NCBI RefSeq assembly: GCF_000024425.1
Contig: NC_013946.1
Location: forward strand, 558,001-622,000
Source of the DNA: Meiothermus ruber DSM 1279
GTDB lineage: Bacteria; Deinococcota; Deinococci; Deinococcales; Thermaceae
Direction: 5' to 3'
Length of the DNA: 64,000 bases
Positions 1 to 8,839 of this stretch are shown here, piece after piece. How positions within the stretch are numbered: the stretch's first letter is position 1; the number at the start of each line of letters is the position of its first letter. A program made the position numbers and the translations under genes. Under the pieces are notes generated by a model, which had not been told where the DNA came from, made no database searches, and worked only from the letters and a program-made list of their open reading frames with translations.

Positions 1-59
1 CGCGATGGGGCGGGGTACTCTTACCCGAGGCCCGGCGGGGGTGGGTGCGGCGGATCTAA

Positions 60-967
60 GAAACTGTTGTAAAAGTCCCCTCCTCCAGCTTATGCGGCCC
101 TGGCCAGCCGCTTCACCAGCAAGCGTATCATGCCTAAATACATCCAGGCTTCCGTTACCTCAGGGTGGTACTCGTAATCTTTCCCCAGCCGTCGGTTTCG
201 CCCCATCCAGGCAAAGGTCCGCTCCACCACCCACCGCTTGGGCAGGGGCTTGAACCCACCCTCCCGCGGGATCTCCGGCACCTCCTCCCCCTCCCGCACC
301 CAGACCCCCCGCACCCCCGCGTAAGGACGGGCCACCACCTCCAGCTCCAGTCCCAGCCCCCTAGCCACCTCCCGCAAACCCCGGTAGCCCCAGTCCACAA
401 AGAGCTTGCGCACCCGGGGCCACAAGGAGAGGTCCATCCCCAAAAGCAACGCCTGCCCACCCCACTTGTCGTGCTCATTGGCCGGGTGGACCAAGGCCTT
501 CAAGAGACGGCCCCCCGTGTCCGTCAGGATCTGCCGCTTCCTCCCTTTGACCTTCTTCGCCCCGTCGTGTCCCCGGGGCCCCCCTTTTCACTCGTCTTCA
601 CCGACTGGCTGTCCATGACCAGGGCACTCGGGGAGGCATACCGTCCTCCCCGCTCCCGGTCACGACGGGCCAGAACCTGAGCTACCTTCTCCCAAACCCC
701 TTCCTTCTGCCACTTGCGGAAGTAGTGGTAGACCGTGGACCAGTGGGGCAAGTCGTGAGGCATGGCCCGCCACTTGATGCCGTTTTCCAGGACGTAAAGT
801 ATGGCGCTGACGATCTCCCTTCTGGGCACCTTTGCGGGTCGGCCACCGGGCTTGGGGGCAGGGATCAAGGGCTCCAGGATGGCCCACTCCGCGTCCGACA
901 GGTCGCTGGGGTAAGATCTCCGTGTAGAAGCCACCCTTCAAGCATAGCGGACTTTTACGACAGTCTC
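60..967 (-). mobile_element. IS5-family (IS427-like group) insertion sequence
   Basis: The ends form imperfect inverted repeats of about 20 bp (59-78 against 949-968, 18 of 20 matching). A TAA triplet sits directly outside each end (57-59 and 968-970) and is the likely target duplication, so the element is about 908 bp. Inside are two overlapping minus-strand frames that together make one DDE transposase, described separately. Intact ends, the duplicated triplet and two long open frames suggest a recent, possibly active copy. The 56 bases to its left, at the window edge, show no recognisable gene. Confidence 0.88.
90..934 (-). CDS. IS5-family transposase in two frames (OrfA 934-524, OrfB ending at 90), joined by -1 frameshift
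   Basis: OrfA (starts 934) carries the N-terminal helix-turn-helix domain of IS5-type transposases (SDAEWAILEPLIP, GIKWRAMPHDLPHWSTVYHY) and the first catalytic Asp in DSQSVKT. The second Asp (VDWGYRG) and the Glu (ERTFAWMGRNRRL) lie in the -1 frame. The A AAG GGG heptamer at 581-587 is a good slippery site: slipping there continues as GGPRGHDGAKKVKGRKRQ, the usual junction in this family. The fused product would be about 281 residues, normal for the family. A programmed frameshift is more likely than decay, because no other lesion is visible. Confidence 0.85.
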
Positions 968-1016
968 TAACAACTCAACCCCTCATCCACGACTGCTGAG
1001 AACGAAGCTACAGGTC

Positions 1017-1127
1017 TGTTGGGAATGTTGGGAATTTCCTTTTGGAAAAACAAAAACTCCCAACACCAGAAATGCCGTGTAGGACTTGTTATTTATGGCC
1101 TTGTTGGGAATGTTGGGACTGTTGGGA
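1017..1127. repeat. TGTTGGGA repeat cluster, iteron- or operator-like
   Basis: The 8-mer TGTTGGGA occurs five times in direct orientation, at 1017, 1026, 1102, 1111 and 1120. The units within each group are spaced exactly 9 bp. One inverted copy (TCCCAACA) lies at 1058-1065, between the groups. The cluster lies about 80 bp upstream of the membrane/winged-helix gene at 1206 and next to the right end of the insertion sequence. Regular spacing suggests a protein-binding array, such as an operator or replication iteron, but the sequence does not show which protein binds. Confidence 0.6.
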
Positions 1128-1205
1128 GTTTTGGAGAGGTACCCCTATAGAAATTCCTCGGAAGAGAAGGTCATACTATATTCCTGTGTGCAGTAACATA
1201 TTGCT

Positions 1206-2141
1206 ATGCGCTGGCAAGTGGCTTTGCTCTCCCTCATCGCGGCTCTGGCATTGCCGGTGGTTGGACTGGTCACGGGCCGGGTAGTGGGAGATTTCTTCCT
1301 CCGTGGAGACCTGATCGGCGCGGTCGGGGCGGCCTTCGGCGTGCTGGTGTACGCCCTGGCGCTGGCCTCCTCCTACTCGCACCTGCGCCACTACTACCGG
1401 GGCTATGAGGCCCAGGGGGTGCGGGCCTCGTGGGCGCTGGCCCTCGCGGTCGAGGTTGCGACCTTTTATATGAGCTTTGCGTATGTGGTCATTCACTCCC
1501 CGTGGGCCTTCTGGGGCAGCCTGATCGGGGCCTTCGTGGTGTTCTGGGGCAACTTCTCCAGCATGTATGAGGCCCGGGTCCAAACGGCCACACTGCGCGC
1601 TTCGTCAAGCGTGGCGTCTTTTCCCGGCGATAGCCGGGTGGTTGACAAAGCCCCTGCAGCGAGCGAGGAGCCTGTAGTCCAGGCACAACCCTTTCGCGCT
1701 GCGGTGGATCCGGTGCAGGAGCGTTCGCAGTACGAAGCCATCCTCGAGACGCTCCTCTCAGCGGAGGCTGTGGAAACCAAGATCAGCCAGGTGAGACAGT
1801 CGGTGCGGGCAGTCCAAACGGCCACGGTTCCACAGAAAGCCAGGAGCGAACCCCTGTCGGAGATTCCGACCCGCACGGAAGAACGTCAACAGGAACCCAC
1901 CCTGCTCCTCTCCGAGGGGGATAAGGAAGTACTCCGTCTGGCGGCGGAGGGGCCAATCGGCCCCTCGGGGATCAGCCGGGCGCTGGGGATCGCCAAGAGT
2001 TCCGCCGGAGACCGACTTAAGAAGCTGGAGCGCATGGGGCTTCTGGTGAAGCGCGGCTCGAGCTACGTTCCCACGAGTCACGCCCAAGCATCCATTGAGG
2101 GAGGACAGGCGCTGTACCAGGGGGCGCAGGCGCCCCACTGA
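1206..2141 (+). CDS. membrane protein with C-terminal winged-helix DNA-binding domain
   Basis: 311 residues. The N-terminal 120 residues hold about four hydrophobic segments (near 4-26, 36-57, 76-95 and 101-118). A polar, probably disordered linker follows (125-230). The C-terminus (about 236-290) is a MarR/IclR-type winged helix: EVLRLAAEGPIGPSGISRAL gives the first helices, and SSAGDRLKKLERMGLLVKRG gives the recognition helix and wing. The protein may be a membrane-tethered one-component regulator. The TGTTGGGA array just upstream is an obvious candidate target, which is inference. No Shine-Dalgarno sequence is evident at the ATG. It converges with the helicase operon, and I do not recognise a named family. 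Confidence 0.7.
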   Translation: MRWQVALLSLIAALALPVVGLVTGRVVGDFFLRGDLIGAVGAAFGVLVYALALASSYSHLRHYYRGYEAQGVRASWALALAVEVATFYMSFAYVVIHSPWAFWGSLIGAFVVFWGNFSSMYEARVQTATLRASSSVASFPGDSRVVDKAPAASEEPVVQAQPFRAAVDPVQERSQYEAILETLLSAEAVETKISQVRQSVRAVQTATVPQKARSEPLSEIPTRTEERQQEPTLLLSEGDKEVLRLAAEGPIGPSGISRALGIAKSSAGDRLKKLERMGLLVKRGSSYVPTSHAQASIEGGQALYQGAQAPH

Positions 2142-2340
2142 GCGGCGGGAAAGGAGAATGCTCGGGGGGCTGCTTCTCGTCAGGGACGGCTTGGTGAGGT
2201 TGTCGAGGCGCGAGCGCGCAATTCGGCGCTGATCGAGCCAGGGTTTCAGGGTCGAGCCGGCCGAGCGAGGCAGCCCCGCGGGAAAGCCATAGGGCGTGAA
2301 CCAGGGGGACGAGGGGAGCAGCTGCCCCCTGACCGGCCCG

Positions 2341-2357
2341 CGCCGCCGCGGGCGGCG
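2341..2357. terminator. GC-only hairpin between convergent genes
   Basis: A perfect 7-bp stem (CGCCGCC/GGCGGCG) with a GCG loop lies just past the stop of the UvrD-like gene and within the 221-bp convergent gap. It has no T-tract on either strand, so a terminator role is only a suggestion from position. Confidence 0.3.
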
Positions 2358-2362
2358 GCTCC

Positions 2363-4354
2363 CTATCGCTGCTCCCAGAGCTCCGGCGGCAGCTCACGCA
2401 CGAAGGGGCTCGGCCAGCGGGGGTCGTAGGCGACCACCAGGGCTTGCATGGCCCGCGAGCAGGCGACGTAGAACAGCCGGCGGTCACGGGCCTCGTAGGC
2501 CTCCACCTCCTCCGCGGGCACCGCGGCCTGGCGGGGGAGCGTGCCCTGGTTGACGTCGAGCACCACGACCACCGGGAACTCCAGGCCCTTGGCCGAGTGC
2601 AGCGTCAGCGCCTTGACCGCTGGTTGATCCAACTCGAGATCCTCTCCCTTTGACCAGGCGGCGGGTACATCCAACCGGTTGAGTATGTCAACCACCTCAC
2701 GCGCGCGGGCTTCGCTCGGGCAAAGGATACTTACCCCACTCAGAGGCACTCGCAGCTGTCTGCACAGGCGGTAGATCAGATCGCGGAGCGTGCCGGCCTC
2801 CTTGTCGTGGGCAATCCCCACCAGCAGCGGCCTGGGTCCATCACGGTGGGCTGGTTCGGGCAGATCCTCCGACTCCAGTGAGGGATGGCGGGCCAGCGCT
2901 GCCAGCGCTGCATGAATAGGCCGTGTCGAGCGGTAATTGCGCCGCAGCAGAAGGCTCCGGCCCCTCATGTCGAGCGCTTGATCTACCGCCTTAAAGGAAA
3001 ACCCCTGCTGGTAGAGGCTCTGGTTAGCGTCGGCGGTGAGATAGAAGCCCTTCGGGTGCTTGACGAGGCGCAGTAGGAAGCGCAGGGCGACGGGCGGGAG
3101 ATCCTGTGCCTCGTCAACTATTACCGCATCGTAGTTCGGTTGTGCACTGGCTCGTGCTGCCGACCGGGCCCGGTTCCAACTCAGCAGCCGGCGCTGATCG
3201 AGCAACCTGCGCCAGCGGTCGTAGGCTACCCACACCTTTTCTCGCTCCTCGGGGTATAACGGGAGCTGCCGCCCATGACGTGCGAAGCTCAGGTACTCCC
3301 TGTGATCGAGATCCCAGGCCTGAATTACGTCATGGAACTCATCGCGCAGATAGCGCGGGCCCAAACCCTGCAGGAACGGATCCCGTAGCTCGCCCAGCAC
3401 GACCCGCACGGCGTCGAGCAACTCTGAGTCGCCAGCAATTTTCCAGGAGGCGGCCTTCAGGTTCTGCCGCACTAGCCTATCCACCCAGCTAACCTCGACC
3501 TCAGCGTCCAGGCCCCGCTCTTCGATCAGGCGTGAGAGCAGCTGCTCGGCGTAGTGGGCGAGGGTGGTGGTGTAGGTGGCGAACAGGATCCGCGAGCCGG
3601 GCCGGTGCTGGGCGTAGGCCAGGGCCCGGTACAGGGCCACAACGGTCTTTCCGGTGCCGGGACCGCCGCGCACCAGGGTTGGACCCTCCAGCCGCCACTC
3701 CGAGGCGTGAATTTGCTCGGGATCAAGGCGGAGCAGTAGGTCGCTGAGGCGGCCGCTGAGGTAGTCCTCCAGTTCCTGCCGCGAGTGCACCACGTACTGC
3801 GCCTCGGACTGCGTTTGATCCAGGCCAGGCTGATATAGCATGCTGATCACGTGCACAACCCACTCGGCAGGCACCACGCTATCGAGTGCAAGCAAGTCGT
3901 CGTCGCTAGTGCAGCTCAAGAACTGAGGGAAGTAAAGTCGTGGTACGCCCCAGCCCTCGAGCTGCTCGGGGCGTAGCGGGAAGACCTGCTCCTTCGGCGG
4001 GCCTCCTGCGGCGAGCTTTTCGTCCTCCTCGTCCCAATCATCGGGGTGTGGCGTAGTGAGCTCGCTGGGCGTGTTCAGCGTGCGGGGGTTAAAGGGCAGA
4101 CTGTAGGTGTCCTCGCTACGCCGGCGAACCGCGTGGATCTCCACGTACTCATCCAGGCGGCAGAAGACCCGCCAGTTACCCACTTTCAATCGATGAAAAC
4201 CAGGGTACTTATGTAGTGGACTCAGGTTGAGCCGCCCCGAGCGTGGATCCCTTGCCAGTAGGTCGATGTCGCTCAACAGGGCATCTCGCTCACGAGCGGG
4301 AACCGCTTGCAACTCCCTCAGAGCGGTGATAGTGAAGATCGTGTGCCGCTGCAT
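2363..4354 (-). CDS. UvrD/Rep-like SF1 helicase with N-terminal RelE/ParE-like domain
   Basis: 663 residues. Residues 1-85 resemble a RelE/ParE toxin fold: a helical start, then YPGFHRLKVGNWRVFCRLDE and a final strand EIHAVRRRSEDTY. An acidic linker follows. The SF1 helicase core begins near 205 with Walker A GGPGTGKT (230-237), Walker B VDEAQD (413-418), motif IV-like RRNYRST (471-477), LTLHSAKGLEFPVVVV (583-598) and FYVACSRA (628-635). It should be an ATP-driven DNA translocase, though direction and substrate cannot be read. It is the last gene of the five-gene operon, and its ATG overlaps the preceding stop codon by one base. UvrD-like helicases recur in anti-phage systems; the toxin-like fusion is the unusual part. 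The alternative is a repair helicase with a nucleic-acid-binding RelE fold. Confidence 0.82.
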   Translation of the reverse strand: MQRHTIFTITALRELQAVPARERDALLSDIDLLARDPRSGRLNLSPLHKYPGFHRLKVGNWRVFCRLDEYVEIHAVRRRSEDTYSLPFNPRTLNTPSELTTPHPDDWDEEDEKLAAGGPPKEQVFPLRPEQLEGWGVPRLYFPQFLSCTSDDDLLALDSVVPAEWVVHVISMLYQPGLDQTQSEAQYVVHSRQELEDYLSGRLSDLLLRLDPEQIHASEWRLEGPTLVRGGPGTGKTVVALYRALAYAQHRPGSRILFATYTTTLAHYAEQLLSRLIEERGLDAEVEVSWVDRLVRQNLKAASWKIAGDSELLDAVRVVLGELRDPFLQGLGPRYLRDEFHDVIQAWDLDHREYLSFARHGRQLPLYPEEREKVWVAYDRWRRLLDQRRLLSWNRARSAARASAQPNYDAVIVDEAQDLPPVALRFLLRLVKHPKGFYLTADANQSLYQQGFSFKAVDQALDMRGRSLLLRRNYRSTRPIHAALAALARHPSLESEDLPEPAHRDGPRPLLVGIAHDKEAGTLRDLIYRLCRQLRVPLSGVSILCPSEARAREVVDILNRLDVPAAWSKGEDLELDQPAVKALTLHSAKGLEFPVVVVLDVNQGTLPRQAAVPAEEVEAYEARDRRLFYVACSRAMQALVVAYDPRWPSPFVRELPPELWEQR

Positions 4355-5301
4355 CAGCCCTCGACCCCCTGGGGATTTTTAAATAGACGTGCGAGCCCAC
4401 GAACAGAGCTGAACCAGGCCAGCAGCGAGCGTATGTATCGTTCGAGTCGATCAAGCCGTGTTGCATTGTTTTGCTGAGTATTCGAGATGGTTTCGCCCAT
4501 CTGCTCCAGGGTCTGAGCCAGTTCCTGCACCTGCCGCTCGAGCTCCTGCTGCCTCCGCGACTGTACGCCGAACTCCTCTTGCAGCAAGGCGTGGGTCTGC
4601 TGCAGCGTGTGCAACTCCTGACCCAGCGCTTCGCGGGCCGATCGCTCGGTATCGAGGGCGAGGCCGAGGGCCTGCCGTTCCCTCACCTCCTGCTCCAGGC
4701 TCTGGGAAACGGCACTTATCTGCGAGTTCATGTGTCCCAACAACGCCCGAAGCTGGTCAAGCTGGCTGCTCAACTCCTGGCGCAGGGCTGTCTGGGCCCC
4801 GAATACCTCACTCTGAAGCGCCTCCAGCCCCCCGCGCAGATTCTGGTCAAGGTCTCGCAGCGGTTCCTGTACTCGAGCCTCAACTGCCGCTACTTCCTCG
4901 CGGAGGGCTTCAAGCCACTCTTCCTGGGTGGCGGACCACTGCTGTTTGAGTGACTCAACTCGCTCACGCAGTTCCCAGAGCAGGCGCTGATCGCGCAACC
5001 CCTCCAGATCCTTGAGTGTCTCGCTCAGGTGCTGGCCCAGGCGCTCTATCTGGACTTTGCCTTCCTCCTTGAGGCGCTTCAGCAACCCATTCACCTCGCT
5101 GTGGAATCCGGCACGAGCCTGCTCGAACTCCATCCTCAAGCGGGATACGTGCTCCTCAGAAGCCTGCAGAGCTGCCTCCAGCCGGGGCAGAGAGTCCCCA
5201 GCACGCCCGAACAAGGCGATGGCATGAGCCACCTGTTCGTGGGCGGCGTCCAGTCGTTGTTGCTGCTGTGTGATCCATTCGTCGGTCAGGTAGTCAGCCA
5301 T
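4354..5301 (-). CDS. long coiled-coil protein of the helicase operon
   Basis: 315 residues, almost all predicted alpha-helical coiled coil. Heptad-like leucine and glutamine-rich segments run from about 10 to 290, for example LEQEVRERQALGLALDTERS. A short aromatic/basic tail follows (SLLAWFSSVRGLARLFKNP), which could dock to a membrane or a partner. No catalytic motif is visible. It starts within the last codons of the RecQ-like gene (8-bp overlap) and ends at the first base of the UvrD-like start, so translational coupling is likely. A scaffold or sensor rod, as in SMC/JetA-like or Zorya-like defence proteins, is a guess from architecture only. I do not recognise the family. Confidence 0.72.
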   Translation of the reverse strand: MADYLTDEWITQQQQRLDAAHEQVAHAIALFGRAGDSLPRLEAALQASEEHVSRLRMEFEQARAGFHSEVNGLLKRLKEEGKVQIERLGQHLSETLKDLEGLRDQRLLWELRERVESLKQQWSATQEEWLEALREEVAAVEARVQEPLRDLDQNLRGGLEALQSEVFGAQTALRQELSSQLDQLRALLGHMNSQISAVSQSLEQEVRERQALGLALDTERSAREALGQELHTLQQTHALLQEEFGVQSRRQQELERQVQELAQTLEQMGETISNTQQNNATRLDRLERYIRSLLAWFSSVRGLARLFKNPQGVEG

Positions 5302-8300
5302 TCATTCCTCCTATACCTCTATCTCTATGTGGGGGCGTGACGTGCTCAACAGCAGTGGTGAAAGCCTTAAGCACTTCTGCAGGCAGCAACTTGCTCAGGC
5401 GCTCGGCAACCTTCACCAGTCCCTCAAGCGCCCAGGCACGTTCAACGTGCGCTGCACGAGCAGGGTCAAGCTGCCGGAGGGTCTCAAGCAGGGTGAGGCG
5501 GGGGTGGTTGCGTCCCAGAACCCCCTGGGGATCCCCTGCTAGGTCGTCAGCGAGGCTCGGCACCCACTCTCCCAGGGCTAGCACGAAGGCCAGCTGGTTC
5601 GTCAAGCCCATCCGTGCGCGCAGCATCACGTCCAGAGCACGCTCGGTCAGCACCTTGGCGGTGGCCCTCTCGCCCTCGAGGCCCGCGCACAGGGCAGCCA
5701 GAAACAGCACCGCCAGGTCGTTGGGTCGTTGCTCGAGCAGATACTCCGCCCGGCCGCGCACAGCGCCCACGAATCCCGCCTCGACCACTTCGCGGGCGTA
5801 TGTCCTCAGCGCCGTGAGGTTGTAGCCTGTAAGCACGTTCTCAAGACCCTCGGCCAGGATCCGCTCGCGCGCTGCCTCCTCGGGAACCAGAGCTCGCTCA
5901 CGCCCGAATTTCATGTCCGGTACGCAGGTGTCACAGAAACCGCAGCTATAGTCCTGTGGCAGGCGTAGCTCGAAGGCCCGCCGAAGATATACGCGCCGAC
6001 AACTGCCCGCCGGCAGGGCTGCATAGTGGTAGAGGTTGCGCAGCCCTGCTAGCCGCATGGCCCGGATCGTGGTATAGAGCGCCTCGATGAGGATCTTCCC
6101 GGCTCGCTGCACGAACTCGGCCTGGTTTCCCTCGGAGCGGGCCAGTTCTTCGACTTCGATCAGCACCGCGTCCGGGGTGCCCGTGGCTTCGCCGTAGCCG
6201 CGCACGTAGTCAGCCAGAGCGGCGACGCCGCGAGCCCAGGTCCAGTCCTGATTGAGCGTCGCTCGGTAGGCGTGGCTCCTCTGGCGGGTATAGGTGTGAA
6301 GCACCTCCAACACTCGCAGGCGGGAGAGGGCCTTCTCCACCGGTTTGCTGTCACCAGCCCCGGCCGACTCCACCAGCAGCCTCCCGGTCAGCGCCCTGTT
6401 GTAGGCCTCGGTAAGTTGGGTTAGTTCATCCCGGGCACCGGGGAAATTCTGGTTGATGAAATAAGCCTGCTGGCCCACGTCGCAAAGCTCCTTCAAGCCG
6501 AAGGGACACCGTAACGTTGGGAAACCCCGCCTGTCGCGTTCCAGACAGGGGAGCGGTAGGGGGTCGTCCGCTCCCAGTCCGAAGATAGCCCGGTCGCCCA
6601 GGTGCTGCTCGGCGCAGGTGGGATCCGGAGGAACTGTGACCAGCGCAACGTGGGCGTGCGCGCGGTCACGTCCAGCCCGGCCAGCCTCCTGGTAGTAGCC
6701 CTCCAGGCTGCCTGACATCACGTAGTGCACCACCAGGCGTATGTTCGGCTTGTCGATACCCATCCCGAAGCCTTTGGTCGAGACCAGCACCGGCAGGCGG
6801 TTGTCGAGGAATTGGGCCTGAACCTCTAGCAGATGCTCGTCCCAATCGCTGGGGCTGGTGAAGTCGTCCCTTTTCCCAACGAACCCGCAGTCCGCCTCAG
6901 CGCAGCGATAACGGCCGTAGTCGCTGTAGTAACGGGTAGAGCCACAGCGCGGGCAGTGGCCCGGGGCAGAGTTGGAGTGGATGCCTACCGCTCCCTCTGG
7001 CAGCACCCTGTTGCGCCGGAGGTGCTCTGCCACCGCCGCTGCGTTGCTGGCGAAAAAGGCACGGCTGTGAGCGTTGGCAAAGGGGGCGAAAACCACTGCG
7101 CCGTGGCGGTGGCGGCCGCGGGAGTCGCGCTCGAGCAACCCCTCGCTCCCTGCCCCCAACACGGTAGGCGCGACCCGGGTCAGCACCTCGTCCAGTGCTT
7201 GCAGTCGTCCAGCGAAGCCCTGGCGGCCATCGACGACGTGGACGCTGTAGCTAAGCTCGGGCCGGTCGCTACTGCGGCTCTGCACCACACTGTCTGGACT
7301 GATGCCCAGCAGACGCAGGATATCTGCACGCACCACCGGTGAGGCAGTGGCGGTGAGGGCCAGCATCGGTACACGCTCGGTCACTCCTTGCTGCTCTATG
7401 TACTGACGTAGACCCTTGAGATGGAGGTAAGAGGTGCGGAAATCGTGCCCCCACTCTGACACACAGTGGGCCTCGTCAACGGCTATTAGAGAGAAGCGGT
7501 GGCCCCGGATGAGCTCCCCCAGCTCCCGCCGGAAGTTGGCCAGGTCGAGGCGCTCAGGAGCGATGTAGAAAAGACGGTAGCGGCCATTGCGAAGGTGCTC
7601 CAACGTGGCCTCTGCGGTCCCGGCAGCGTGCTTGCGTCCACTCATGAAGCCCACCCCGGTGATCCCGTCGCGGTAGAGGTGGTCGACCTGGTCGAGAATG
7701 AGTGAGACCAGCGGGGAGACCACCAGGGCGGTGCCCGGCTGGATCAGGGCAGCTAGCTGATAAATTGCTGATTTGCCGTAGCCCGTTGGCAGCAGCACCA
7801 GCAGACTCTCGCCAGCGAGCACCCGCCGCACGGCCTCGGCCTGCTCCGGTCTCAGGCGGTGGTGGCGGAAAAACCGGCTGAACAGGTGGTCGAGCACCTC
7901 CGGCGCCGGATCGACGATGTGGTAGCCCGGGTCAATGCCCGCCGGATCCTGAATTAACCCCCGAGCGGCCTCCAGAACCTCGTCCGGCTGCCAATCCGCC
8001 AGCAAGAGTGGGTCTTGGGGGTCGTCGATGAGCACGTCCACCTCACTCACGGATCCGAACTCCACCTCCGCCAGCAGCAAGCGTCTAAGCTGGCCCTCGG
8101 GGTCGCCCAGGTAGGCCCGGAGTGCCCGCTGCGACGCTTCTCCCAGCCCATCGGCCTCCAGCCGGACTCGCGGCAATCGCTGCTTAAGGCCGTAAAGCCG
8201 CCGCACCACTTCCAGCAATTCCAGGCTGTCCAGGAGTGCGAGCACCGGTAGAGGCTGGTCGCCGCGAATCCGCACCCGCAACTCGCCCGATTCCCCTGTG

Positions 8301-8839
8301 CCCAGCCGGGCCAGCCAGGCAGCCGACCACAGCCGCAGCGCTGCCGGTCCCAGCACCAGCCAGCGTCCCCAGGCCGGATCACCGCTCCGCACGGCTATCC
8401 CTTGCCGTTTTGCCTGAACCAGGGTCCAGCGCGATGAGGCTTGTAGGGCCTCTAGAGCATCGACGGTAACCGGCGCGCCGCCCAGGCGCCAGTGCTCTGG
8501 GCCGGGCTTTGGTGCATCTAGCGCCGCGGAATCGGGCATCGCTCGCTCGAAAAAGGGGAGCAAAAGCCTGCCGAAAGCACCCTGGCGCTCTGGAGCCATT
8601 GGGTCAAGAAGAGAGAAGCGGCTGTAGGCTTCGGCAGGCCACAGTTCCAACGCGTCCGCGTACTCCGGTAATTGGGCGGTGCGCAGATCACCCTCAACCC
8701 AATCCAACTGCAGCCCCTCTGCTTCGGCAAGTACGAGCAGGGCTTGCTGCAAGAAGTAAGGTACTCCTTGCAACGGGTTGTGGTGGGGCCAACCCTTGGG
8801 ATCCCAGCCGACCAGATAGGCAAGGCGGTCAATCCTCAC
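5294..8839 (-). CDS. large RecQ-like SF2 DNA helicase with internal zinc ribbon
   Basis: 1181 residues, against about 600 for a standard RecQ. Residues 1-310 are an unrecognised N-terminal region. The helicase core has motif I LLPTGYGKS (349-357), the RecQ signature DEAHCVSEWGHDFR (455-468), TATAS (496-500) and motif VI YYQEAGRAGRD (715-725). A four-cysteine zinc ribbon (C629, C632, C646, C651) is inserted between the two RecA-like lobes. The RecQ zinc site is recognisable further on (C947, C966, C969, C972). The last 200 residues are helical with no known domain. It probably unwinds DNA in a complex with its operon partners. Its start overlaps the stop of the upstream gene by four bases (ATGA). 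DpdF-type helicases of 7-deazaguanine DNA islands are possible relatives to compare. Confidence 0.85.
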   Translation of the reverse strand: MRIDRLAYLVGWDPKGWPHHNPLQGVPYFLQQALLVLAEAEGLQLDWVEGDLRTAQLPEYADALELWPAEAYSRFSLLDPMAPERQGAFGRLLLPFFERAMPDSAALDAPKPGPEHWRLGGAPVTVDALEALQASSRWTLVQAKRQGIAVRSGDPAWGRWLVLGPAALRLWSAAWLARLGTGESGELRVRIRGDQPLPVLALLDSLELLEVVRRLYGLKQRLPRVRLEADGLGEASQRALRAYLGDPEGQLRRLLLAEVEFGSVSEVDVLIDDPQDPLLLADWQPDEVLEAARGLIQDPAGIDPGYHIVDPAPEVLDHLFSRFFRHHRLRPEQAEAVRRVLAGESLLVLLPTGYGKSAIYQLAALIQPGTALVVSPLVSLILDQVDHLYRDGITGVGFMSGRKHAAGTAEATLEHLRNGRYRLFYIAPERLDLANFRRELGELIRGHRFSLIAVDEAHCVSEWGHDFRTSYLHLKGLRQYIEQQGVTERVPMLALTATASPVVRADILRLLGISPDSVVQSRSSDRPELSYSVHVVDGRQGFAGRLQALDEVLTRVAPTVLGAGSEGLLERDSRGRHRHGAVVFAPFANAHSRAFFASNAAAVAEHLRRNRVLPEGAVGIHSNSAPGHCPRCGSTRYYSDYGRYRCAEADCGFVGKRDDFTSPSDWDEHLLEVQAQFLDNRLPVLVSTKGFGMGIDKPNIRLVVHYVMSGSLEGYYQEAGRAGRDRAHAHVALVTVPPDPTCAEQHLGDRAIFGLGADDPLPLPCLERDRRGFPTLRCPFGLKELCDVGQQAYFINQNFPGARDELTQLTEAYNRALTGRLLVESAGAGDSKPVEKALSRLRVLEVLHTYTRQRSHAYRATLNQDWTWARGVAALADYVRGYGEATGTPDAVLIEVEELARSEGNQAEFVQRAGKILIEALYTTIRAMRLAGLRNLYHYAALPAGSCRRVYLRRAFELRLPQDYSCGFCDTCVPDMKFGRERALVPEEAARERILAEGLENVLTGYNLTALRTYAREVVEAGFVGAVRGRAEYLLEQRPNDLAVLFLAALCAGLEGERATAKVLTERALDVMLRARMGLTNQLAFVLALGEWVPSLADDLAGDPQGVLGRNHPRLTLLETLRQLDPARAAHVERAWALEGLVKVAERLSKLLPAEVLKAFTTAVEHVTPPHRDRGIGGMNG

